A stretch of 8,713 nt of DNA from Alphaproteobacteria bacterium (lineage in GTDB: Bacteria; Pseudomonadota; Alphaproteobacteria; Thalassobaculales; Thalassobaculaceae): NCBI GenBank assembly GCA_028822575.1, contig JAPKDN010000098.1, positions 1 to 8,713 on the forward strand, read 5' to 3'. Numbering within the stretch: position 1 is the first letter of the stretch; the number at the start of each line of letters is the position of its first letter. The translations under genes and the position numbers were made by a program. The notes under the pieces are model-generated. The model saw only the letters and a program-made list of their open reading frames with translations. It was not told the DNA's origin and did no database searches. Positions 1-6,195 of the stretch are shown piece after piece.

Positions 1-710
1 TTGTGATGAGTGACCTCGATCTTGGGATGAATGAGTGGACTACCAAGCCGTTCAAGTTCGATGAGGCCAAGGGGTTTGATCGGGGCAAGGTATTGAACGC
101 CGAACAGCTTGATGAGATAGGGCGGTTTGGACGCTATCTTGATGTTGATGGCGACGGTATTCCGTACCGAACCTATCCCGGCACGCATCCTTCAAAAGGT
201 GCATTTTTTACCCGCGGTACCAGCCATGATGAATACGCTGGTTATACCGAGGATGGGACCATCAACGCCCGGGTGATGATGCGGTTGACGCATAAATTCA
301 ACACCGCCAAGACCCTGGTTCCGGCACCGGAGTTTGGCCAAGAAGGCCAGAACTCAACCATAGGTCTGATCCACTTTGGTACCACGGCTATTTCCGTGCC
401 TGAGGCGATGGACATATTGGGTGAGCGCCAGATCCATCTGGACACCATGCGGCTCCGTGCCTTCCCGTTTTCGCAAAAAGTGGAGGATTTCATCGCCAGC
501 CACGACAAGGTATTCGTCGTCGAGCAAAACCGCGATGGCCAGATGCGCTCGTTATTGGTGAACGAAATTGGGATTGATCCAGCGCGTTTGGTGCCGATTC
601 TCAATTTTGACGGCTTCCCGATCACTGCTCGGACCATGGCCGATATGATCTCCGAGCATTTGGGGCAAGGCGAACAAGAACAGAGCCAAGGCGGTTTCGC
701 CGCTGAATAA
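1..710 (+). CDS. korA: 2-oxoglutarate:ferredoxin oxidoreductase, alpha subunit, C-terminal part (5' end outside window)
   Basis: This is the last 235 or so residues of the alpha subunit of a 2-oxoacid:ferredoxin oxidoreductase. With KorB it decarboxylates 2-oxoglutarate to succinyl-CoA in the cytoplasm and passes electrons to ferredoxin. The reading frame is open to the left edge, and the first visible residues (SDLDLGMNEW) belong to the middle of KorA-type proteins, so the GTG and ATG at 3-8 are internal codons, not starts. Full-length fused gamma-alpha KorA proteins are usually about 600 residues. The segment RGTSHDEYAGYTEDG (residues 71-85 of the visible part) is typical of this subunit. 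The following stretch, with GSTIGLI-like spacing and FVVEQNRDGQM, fits the C-terminal domain. The gene ends TAA, 35 bases before korB. Substrate choice (2-oxoglutarate rather than pyruvate) is inferred from overall similarity to KorA, not proven. Confidence 0.9.
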   Translation, partial: VMSDLDLGMNEWTTKPFKFDEAKGFDRGKVLNAEQLDEIGRFGRYLDVDGDGIPYRTYPGTHPSKGAFFTRGTSHDEYAGYTEDGTINARVMMRLTHKFNTAKTLVPAPEFGQEGQNSTIGLIHFGTTAISVPEAMDILGERQIHLDTMRLRAFPFSQKVEDFIASHDKVFVVEQNRDGQMRSLLVNEIGIDPARLVPILNFDGFPITARTMADMISEHLGQGEQEQSQGGFAAE

Positions 711-745
711 ATAAACTGTTTTCGATATTCCGGGACTACGGAACC

Positions 746-1801
746 ATGACCTATATCGCTAAGCCTAAGTTTCATCATCCCAATCTGCCGGTTAACGACC
801 TTGGTCTGACGCGCCGCGACTATGAAGGTGCGATGTCGACGCTGTGCGCGGGCTGTGGCCATGATTCGGTCAGCGCCGCCATTGTCGAGGCCTGTTTTGA
901 GCTTAATTTGCCGGCTCATCGAGTAGCTAAGATGTCCGGGATCGGGTGCTCGTCGAAGACGCCGACCTATTTTCTGTCGCAAAGTCACGGTTTCAACTCT
1001 GTGCATGGCCGGATGCCGTCGGTAGCTACTGGCGCCAATCTTGCCAATAATAGCCTGAAATACATCGGTGTTTCTGGTGATGGCGATACAGCCTCGATTG
1101 GCTTTGGCCAGTTCGCCCACGCGGTGCGCCGCCAAGTCGATATGCTTTATGTCGTGGAGAACAACGGTACGTATGGACTGACTAAGGGACAGTTTTCGGC
1201 CACCAATGACCGGTCGTCCGTTGGCCGTAAGGGGCAAAAAAACGCGTTCGAGTCGATCGACTTAGTCGCCGTCGCGATCCAGCTTGGCGCGAGTTTTGTC
1301 GCCCGTGGGTTTTCCGGGGACAAGGACCAACTGGTACCGTTGATCAAGGCGGCGTTGTCGCACAAAGGCTTTGCGTTTATCGACGTGATCTCACCTTGTG
1401 TCACCTTCAACAACCACACCGGATCGACCAAGAGCTTCGAGTTCGTGCGTGATCACGAGCATACGGTGACCGATATGGACTATGTTCCGCTCCGCGAGGA
1501 AATTACCGCCGATTACGAGGAAGGCTCGGTCATTGACGTGACCCTGCATGATGAAAGCTCGGTGCGACTTCGTAAACTTGACGCGACCTATGACCCTTCT
1601 GACCAAGCTGGCGCGCTGCAATACATGATGGAGCGTCAGGCTAGGGGCGAAGTGGTGACGGGGCTGCTGTATCTGGACACCGGCGATACAGAGTTGAAGG
1701 AGAAGATGGACATGACCTCGGTGCCACTGAATTCGCTTGGCACTGCGGATTTACGACCAGGCATGCCTGCTCTGGAAACAATCAATGCGGGCCTTCGCTG
1801 A
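746..1801 (+). CDS. korB: 2-oxoglutarate:ferredoxin oxidoreductase, beta subunit
   Basis: This is the beta subunit, which carries thiamine diphosphate and an iron-sulfur cluster and forms the catalytic centre with KorA. The 351-residue length is normal for the two-subunit KorAB class. Cys34 and Cys37 (LCAGCGHDS), Cys68 (GIGCSS) and Cys218 (SPCVTF) have the spacing of the four ligands of the [4Fe-4S] cluster. The thiamine diphosphate/Mg motif starts at GDGD (111-114) and ends at ENNGTYGLTKGQ (138-149). The start ATG lies 35 bases after korA and the first residues match typical KorB N-termini; its ribosome binding site is weak (GGGA at 732-735, or GGA at 740-742). The neighbouring korA makes the pair a complete enzyme. 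It needs a ferredoxin and a ferredoxin reoxidation route, neither of which is visible here. Confidence 0.95.
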   Translation: MTYIAKPKFHHPNLPVNDLGLTRRDYEGAMSTLCAGCGHDSVSAAIVEACFELNLPAHRVAKMSGIGCSSKTPTYFLSQSHGFNSVHGRMPSVATGANLANNSLKYIGVSGDGDTASIGFGQFAHAVRRQVDMLYVVENNGTYGLTKGQFSATNDRSSVGRKGQKNAFESIDLVAVAIQLGASFVARGFSGDKDQLVPLIKAALSHKGFAFIDVISPCVTFNNHTGSTKSFEFVRDHEHTVTDMDYVPLREEITADYEEGSVIDVTLHDESSVRLRKLDATYDPSDQAGALQYMMERQARGEVVTGLLYLDTGDTELKEKMDMTSVPLNSLGTADLRPGMPALETINAGLR

Positions 1802-1854
1802 CGTGTTTTCCCTTCGCTGGGTTGTCTTCAAGAGTGACCGTCGCCAAACACGTC
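1800..1854. repeat. Inverted repeat with 9-base perfect arms after korB
   Basis: GACGTGTTT (1800-1808) and AAACACGTC (1846-1854) are perfect inverted copies separated by 37 bases; the left arm overlaps the korB stop codon. A transcript could fold into a stem closing a large loop. No run of T follows on either strand, so it is not a classic intrinsic terminator. It may mark the end of the korAB unit or may be chance. Confidence 0.35.
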
Positions 1855-1904
1855 TAGGGGCGTTATTCTTCGGTTCTTGAATTTAACTCACCCGGAGACT
1901 TGCC

Positions 1905-2483
1905 ATGAGCACTGTTGATCCGCACCGCGTCGTACTGACCGGCGAAAACCCGTTCATCAAAATCAGCGAGAAGAACGGCGAACCGCTTTCTACTGACGCG
2001 AGCTTCTGGCGGATCATCTTCAGTCCCGCCGGACCCGGACACGTGCTGTATATCAAAAGTGAGCTGACCAATGACGAATGGCGGATCTATTCCGACAACA
2101 TCTCCATGGCGCGGTGGTTGCAAGGCAGTATCCAGGGCATGTTGAACCCAGTGACGGGGGACATGTCGATCCCGGTGACTGAGGCGGCTTTCTCACGATC
2201 TGGGGATATGCGGGATTACTGGACCGAAGAAATTACGTCGATTGATGATGAAATTTCCATGACCTGGTACGATATTGGCGAACCGTTGCTGGTTCATACG
2301 GACCCGGCGACCGACCCCAAGCGGCCAGCCGGTGTTTGCACAGTTTTGATCCCGGCCGCGGGCGCTCGGTTGACGGTAAACGGGGTGCAGGCCAAGGGCC
2401 AGGCTTGGCCTCGGGAGCGGGAAGGCCGCCCATTCAGCACTTCGTGCCTAGCTTTCTCAGAAAGTTGGACTGAGGCGCGCTAG
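1905..2483 (+). CDS. Conserved-looking hypothetical protein, 192 residues
   Basis: I do not recognise this protein family. A GGAG ribosome binding site at 1894-1897, seven bases before the ATG, supports the start. Codon use matches its neighbours, and the stop is only four bases before the next start, so it is a real gene and probably co-translated with the downstream hydrolase. The protein is soluble, with no signal peptide or membrane segment. It contains many short alternating stretches (FWRIIFSPAG, HVLYIKSEL, EWRIYSDN, SMTWYDIGEP, VCTVLIPAAGARLTVNG) that suggest a mostly beta fold. Trp and acidic residues are frequent (DYWTEEI, EISMTWYD). One cysteine lies in VCTVLI and one near the C-terminus (TSCLAF). 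The position between korB and an alpha/beta hydrolase suggests a metabolic role, but no function can be given. Confidence 0.85.
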   Translation: MSTVDPHRVVLTGENPFIKISEKNGEPLSTDASFWRIIFSPAGPGHVLYIKSELTNDEWRIYSDNISMARWLQGSIQGMLNPVTGDMSIPVTEAAFSRSGDMRDYWTEEITSIDDEISMTWYDIGEPLLVHTDPATDPKRPAGVCTVLIPAAGARLTVNGVQAKGQAWPREREGRPFSTSCLAFSESWTEAR

Positions 2484-2487
2484 AACG

Positions 2488-3354
2488 ATGCGGTCGAACT
2501 CCGGGAGCTTTCCGTTCACCGACGAGAACGGCACCGTCTGGTTAGCCTTTGTCGACTGGGGGTCAAGGCACTGTGGACGTGTGGTGATTTGTGCCCATGG
2601 CCTCACGCGTCAAGGCCGAGATTTTGATGCCCTGGCTCGGGCGATTGTTGACGATTTTCAAGTCATCGAAATGGATGTTGCCGGACGCGGGCGAAGCGGA
2701 TGGCTTGCCGATAAGACTGCGTACAATTTCGATACCTATTTGCGCCATGCCAAAGCCTTGATGGAGTATCGTGGGGTCGCGGCCGCCGATTGGGTTGGAA
2801 CTTCGATGGGTGGCATCATGGGCATGCTGCTAGCGGCGGAGGATAATACTCCCATTCGCCGGCTGGTGATCAACGACACGGGCCCCTTCGTCTCTAGCGC
2901 GGCGTTAGAAAAACTCGGTACCTATATCGGTGCCAATCCTAGCTTTTCCACCCTTCAGAAGGCTTGTGACTATCTCCGGGAGGTTCACGCAGAATTCGGA
3001 GATCTCACGGATATTGATTGGTCGGACATGACCGTTCACAGCGTCAATCGCGAGGTCGATGGTCGTTATAATCTTCATTATGACCCGGCGATCGGCGATG
3101 CGTTCAAGGAGCAAGTTCGCGACGTGGACCTTTGGTCGATTTATGACCGCATCAAATGCCCAGTCCTCGTGCTGCGTGGGGCGGAGTCGGAATTTCTGAC
3201 TGCCGAGACGGCCCGTGAGATGATGGAACGAGGCCCGCGCGCCGAGTTGGTTGAATTCCTAGGCGTCGGCCATGCACCGGCGTTGATGAACGAGGAACAA
3301 ACTTCGGTTGTCCGCGAATGGTTGCGGCGTGGGATCGAAGGTGACGGCGATTGA
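2488..3354 (+). CDS. Alpha/beta hydrolase
   Basis: This is a cytoplasmic serine hydrolase of the alpha/beta fold, 288 residues, substrate unknown. The oxyanion-hole region is CAHGLTRQGRDFD (35-47). The strand-turn DVAGRGRSGW lies at 63-72. The nucleophile elbow is GTSMGG (104-109) with Ser106. The acid is probably Glu235 in RGAESEFL (230-237), where related proteins usually have Asp. The catalytic His is His262 in GVGHAPAL (259-266). The domain between the elbow and the acid (about 135-215) forms the cap that would set specificity. The start ATG follows the previous stop by four bases; a GAGG at 2472-2475 is rather far upstream, so translation may be coupled to the preceding gene. The next ORF could begin inside its 3' end, but a better start lies 40 bases after this stop. 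Confidence 0.9.
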   Translation: MRSNSGSFPFTDENGTVWLAFVDWGSRHCGRVVICAHGLTRQGRDFDALARAIVDDFQVIEMDVAGRGRSGWLADKTAYNFDTYLRHAKALMEYRGVAAADWVGTSMGGIMGMLLAAEDNTPIRRLVINDTGPFVSSAALEKLGTYIGANPSFSTLQKACDYLREVHAEFGDLTDIDWSDMTVHSVNREVDGRYNLHYDPAIGDAFKEQVRDVDLWSIYDRIKCPVLVLRGAESEFLTAETAREMMERGPRAELVEFLGVGHAPALMNEEQTSVVREWLRRGIEGDGD

Positions 3355-3383
3355 GTGGGCGTTGAAGAGCGTGGGGACCCGGG

Positions 3384-3397
3384 CAGGGGGGGCGATG
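3384..3397 (+). promoter_or_regulatory. Purine-rich ribosome binding site deciding the YheT-family start
   Basis: The run GCAGGGGGGGCG lies immediately before the ATG at 3395. It is the only good Shine-Dalgarno match among the candidate starts in this frame (TTG 3308, GTG 3341, ATG 3395). Confidence 0.55.
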
Positions 3398-4414
3398 TCT
3401 CCGATACCCCCTCCAGAGTCTGAATTTCTGCCGTTCCAACCACGGTTTCCTTGGCGGGGCTGCGATGCGCAGACTTTGCGAAATTTTCTGAAGGGACCGC
3501 GCCCTACCGCACTTGAGCGCGCGGGGGAACGCCTTACTTTCCTCACGCCCGACGGCACCGGCGATCGTCTGATTGGCGCGCTGTCCCCGCCGAATGGTCC
3601 CGCGGCTGGCAAGCCGTTGGTGATCTTAATTCATGGACTTTCGGGCTGCGAGGAAAGCCCATATATGCTTGAGAGCGCGCGCTATTTCGCGACGATTGGG
3701 CATCCGGTTCTACGGCTTAATCTTAGGGGCTCGGTGCCGACGCAACCGCATTGCATCGCGCATTACCACGCTGGCTGCGACGAGGATTTGGCGGTGGTTC
3801 TGGATCAGCTCTTGGATCGCCCGGAGGCGGCGGACGGTATTATACTGATGGGGTTTTCACTCGGCGCCAACATATTGCTCAAGTTTTTGGGCGCGCGCGG
3901 CGTCGACTATCCGATACGGGCTGCGATCACGGTTTCGGCGCCAATCGATCTTGCTGCGACAGCGGAGCGACTTCTGCAACCGCGAAACCGGCTCTACCAC
4001 GCCTGGATCCTGCGCCACATGAAGCGTGACGCACTGGCGGCGCGGGCACTTCTGCCTCGAGAGGCAAGGGCGATCCGTGCTGCACGGACGATCTATGAGT
4101 TCGATGACCGGGTGGTGGCGCCGCGCAACGGTTTCGCGAACGCTCAGGATTACTACCGGCGCTGCTCGGCCACGCGGTTTTTGGGTGAGGTGAGGGTACC
4201 AACCCTGGTGATTCATTCGCTGGACGACCCGTGGATCCCGGCGCCGGGGTATCTCGATTTGAATTGGGCTTCGAATCCGTTTCTGACGCTGTTACTGACG
4301 GAACGTGGTGGCCATGTTGGTTTTCATGATGCCAAGGGGGCTTGGCATAATAGGTCGGCAGGTTTGTTCCTCCGGCAACCAGCCTTTGAAACAGGCGCCG
4401 AGCTCCGAGGGTGA
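3395..4414 (+). CDS. YheT/EMB8-family alpha/beta hydrolase
   Basis: This 339-residue protein belongs to the YheT/EMB8 branch of alpha/beta hydrolases (the old UPF0017 group), putative esterases or lipases whose physiological substrates are mostly unknown. The N-terminal PFQPRFPWRGCDAQT (13-27) is typical of the family. The oxyanion region is LIHGLSGCEESPYM (78-91). The family signature LRLNLRGS (106-113) is followed by HYHAGCDEDL (123-132). The nucleophile elbow is GFSLGA (153-158) with Ser155. The acid is Asp277 or Asp278 in HSLDDPWIP, and the His is His307 in RGGHVGF (304-310). I chose the ATG at 3395 because AGGGGGG (3385-3391) lies just upstream and the length fits the family. An upstream TTG (3308) or GTG (3341) in the same frame would overlap the preceding hydrolase gene. 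It is a different subfamily from that neighbour, so the pair is not a recent duplication. Confidence 0.9.
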   Translation: MSPIPPPESEFLPFQPRFPWRGCDAQTLRNFLKGPRPTALERAGERLTFLTPDGTGDRLIGALSPPNGPAAGKPLVILIHGLSGCEESPYMLESARYFATIGHPVLRLNLRGSVPTQPHCIAHYHAGCDEDLAVVLDQLLDRPEAADGIILMGFSLGANILLKFLGARGVDYPIRAAITVSAPIDLAATAERLLQPRNRLYHAWILRHMKRDALAARALLPREARAIRAARTIYEFDDRVVAPRNGFANAQDYYRRCSATRFLGEVRVPTLVIHSLDDPWIPAPGYLDLNWASNPFLTLLLTERGGHVGFHDAKGAWHNRSAGLFLRQPAFETGAELRG

Positions 4415-4476
4415 TCGTCTTCGAATGAGGCGGCGATGCGATAATGATACCATTGTTTGTTATTTGCGGTGGCCAT

Positions 4477-4493
4477 GGGGGAATAAGAACGTG
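4477..4493 (+). promoter_or_regulatory. Ribosome binding site deciding the GTG start of the TPR-glycosyltransferase
   Basis: GGGGGA at 4477-4482 sits eight bases before GTG 4491. No in-frame ATG upstream has comparable spacing; the next in-frame ATG is 20 codons downstream. Confidence 0.5.
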
Positions 4494-6068
4494 TCGGGCA
4501 TATCTCGATCTGAAAGGCGACGGCAAAAACGCGATGGCGGTCCTAATCCGATGACTGGGAGGCAAAACCTCCAATTCGACCCGGAGAGCGAGCGTTTGGC
4601 GCGGATGGTCGAGGAGGGATCGCGACGATTTCAGTCTGGAGACAGTGAGGGCGCGAACACGATTTGGCGTTCGGTGCTTGACGTTGATATCCAACATCCG
4701 GGCGCGTTGCATGGCATGGGCGTTATCGCGCGTGACTTGGGGCGTTTCGAGGTGAGCGTCGAACTGATGCGAAGGGCGCTTTCGAGGGATCCGCGCAATC
4801 AATCGATTCACAATAATCTCGGTACTGCTTTGGAAGCTTGGGGGCGATATGATGATGCCATCAGGGCCTATAAAGCGGGACTTCGGTGGTCACCCAAGGA
4901 CTGGGTGCTGTTCAACAATCTTGGCAGTTGTTTCGCGCGCATGGGCCGTCGAGCCAACGCGATCTCGGCATTCGAGAAAGCTTTGAGATTTGGCGGCGAC
5001 ACGGCGGAACTGCTCACGAATTATGGGGCGACGATTGCAGATACTGGAGATTTCGAAAAGGCTGAGCCGTATTTCAAGCGTGCATTGGACCTAGACCCAA
5101 TTCCATCGCCTCTGCATTTCACTTACGGAGCGCAGTTGCAAAAACAGGGACGCTGGAAGGAAGGGTGGACTTATTACGAGCGGCGGTTCCTGAAGTCGAC
5201 ATGGAGCGTGCGCCCTCGGTTATTCCCTCAACCTTTCTGGGAAGGTGGTGGCATGTCCGGCAAGTCGCTCCTGTTGTGGGGGGAACAGGGTATTGGCGAT
5301 GAAATTCGGTTCGCCAGTATGGTTCCCGACGCGGTAGCGTCTGGTGCCGCTGTGAGCTTTGAATGCGCAGCTAAGCTGGCGCCGCTGTTTGCGCGTTCAT
5401 TCCCGGACGTCACGGTATTGCCGGCGCCTTTCGACGCTGGGGAGAAAGGGGAAGTGCCGTTCGATGCGCAATCCCCGCTTGGTTCTCTTGGCAGGCTTTA
5501 CCGCAATGAGGCTTCGGCATTTCCGCGTCACAAGGGTTACTTGGTCGCCGATCCCGTGCGGGTGGAAGACTTTACTCGGCGGTTGGCGGCGGAGGGCTCG
5601 GCGCCCCGTGTGGGTATTTGCTGGCGCAGTGGGTTGGCCGGAGCATTTCGCAATGATTATTACACCGTCCCCCGGGAACTGGCGCCGATGCTGAAGACCC
5701 GGAACGTAAGTTTTGTGAATTTGCAGTATGGCGTGACCGATGAAGAGATCGCCGAATTCCGTGACCGTTTCGGCGTCGAATTGAATCAATGGATCGATTT
5801 GGATCTGCGGGATGATTTGGATGGGGCGGCAGCACTAACGTCGTGCCTGGATCTCGTTGTCAGCGCGGCGACTTCGGTTTCTTGCATGGCCGGGGCGCTT
5901 GGCGTGCCGACCCTTGAATTCCGGCCGACACCGGTCGCGGACAAATTTCTCGTCGATGGGGCATGCCCCTGGTTCGCGAGTCTTCAATATGTGGATAAAA
6001 AGGCTACCGAGCCCTGGTCGGCGGTATTCCACAAAGTCGCCCGGCACCTGGAGACCATGAAGGGATGA
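4491..6068 (+). CDS. TPR-repeat glycosyltransferase-like protein, candidate flagellin glycosyltransferase (FlmG-like)
   Basis: This 525-residue soluble protein joins an N-terminal tetratricopeptide region to a C-terminal GT-B-type glycosyltransferase-like domain. The basic N-terminus SRSERRRQKR (5-14) precedes at least four or five TPR units between about 38 and 235, for example NNLGTALEAWGRYDDAIRAY (108-127) and AEPYFKRALDLDP (191-203). The C-terminal domain begins near SGKSLLLWGEQGIGDEIRFA (256-275), followed by VGICWRSG (374-381) and DLVVSAATSVSCMAGALGVP (454-473), a nucleotide-sugar-binding-like motif. Same-architecture proteins include the alphaproteobacterial flagellin glycosyltransferase FlmG. 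The gene converges on the hook operon, which fits a flagellar role, but the acceptor and sugar are inferred. I chose GTG 4491 because GGGGGA (4477-4482) precedes it by eight bases; the frame is open back to 4305, but that would overlap the upstream gene by 110 bases and encode an atypical sequence. Confidence 0.85.
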   Translation: MSGISRSERRRQKRDGGPNPMTGRQNLQFDPESERLARMVEEGSRRFQSGDSEGANTIWRSVLDVDIQHPGALHGMGVIARDLGRFEVSVELMRRALSRDPRNQSIHNNLGTALEAWGRYDDAIRAYKAGLRWSPKDWVLFNNLGSCFARMGRRANAISAFEKALRFGGDTAELLTNYGATIADTGDFEKAEPYFKRALDLDPIPSPLHFTYGAQLQKQGRWKEGWTYYERRFLKSTWSVRPRLFPQPFWEGGGMSGKSLLLWGEQGIGDEIRFASMVPDAVASGAAVSFECAAKLAPLFARSFPDVTVLPAPFDAGEKGEVPFDAQSPLGSLGRLYRNEASAFPRHKGYLVADPVRVEDFTRRLAAEGSAPRVGICWRSGLAGAFRNDYYTVPRELAPMLKTRNVSFVNLQYGVTDEEIAEFRDRFGVELNQWIDLDLRDDLDGAAALTSCLDLVVSAATSVSCMAGALGVPTLEFRPTPVADKFLVDGACPWFASLQYVDKKATEPWSAVFHKVARHLETMKG

Positions 6069-6124
6069 CGACCCAGGTCGCGTGAAAATGGGTGCGCCTG
6101 TTATTTGATAAAAAACCCTTCTCC

Positions 6125-6164
6125 TAAAAGAAGAAAAAAGGGCCCCGGGGCGATCCCCGAGGCC
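6125..6164 (-). terminator. Rho-independent terminator of the flgE transcript
   Basis: On the - strand GGCCTCGGGG and CCCCGGGGCC pair over 9 of 10 positions around an ATCG loop (6141-6164). They are followed by CTTTTTTCTTCTTTT (6140-6126). The stem begins 31 bases past the flgE stop codon. The T-rich tract lies on only one side, so the element serves the leftward flagellar transcript; the rightward transcript has no comparable terminator in this gap. Confidence 0.85.
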
Positions 6165-6195
6165 AGTAGAAGCGTTAACAGTGCGGGATTAAGTG

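Noticed and set aside
242..1237. Long open frame on the - strand (331 codons) across korA and korB
   Set aside because: It lies antisense to two well-supported genes; its translation has no recognisable motifs and is Arg-rich in the way antisense frames of GC-rich genes are.
3308..3394. Upstream TTG/GTG starts for the YheT-family hydrolase
   Set aside because: They would overlap the previous gene, lack good ribosome binding sites, and add residues not typical of the family; ATG 3395 is better.
4305..4490. N-terminal extension of the TPR protein back to 4305
   Set aside because: It would overlap the upstream gene by 110 bases and encodes an atypical sequence; GTG 4491 has a good ribosome binding site.
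4415..4490. Possible promoter (GATAAT-like box near 4439) before the TPR gene
   Set aside because: No matching upstream box at suitable spacing for sigma-70, sigma-28 or sigma-54.
3927..4811. Open frame of 294 codons on the - strand across the YheT-family and TPR genes
   Set aside because: Its translation is Pro, Arg and Ser rich with no domain, and both overlapped + strand genes have clear motifs.
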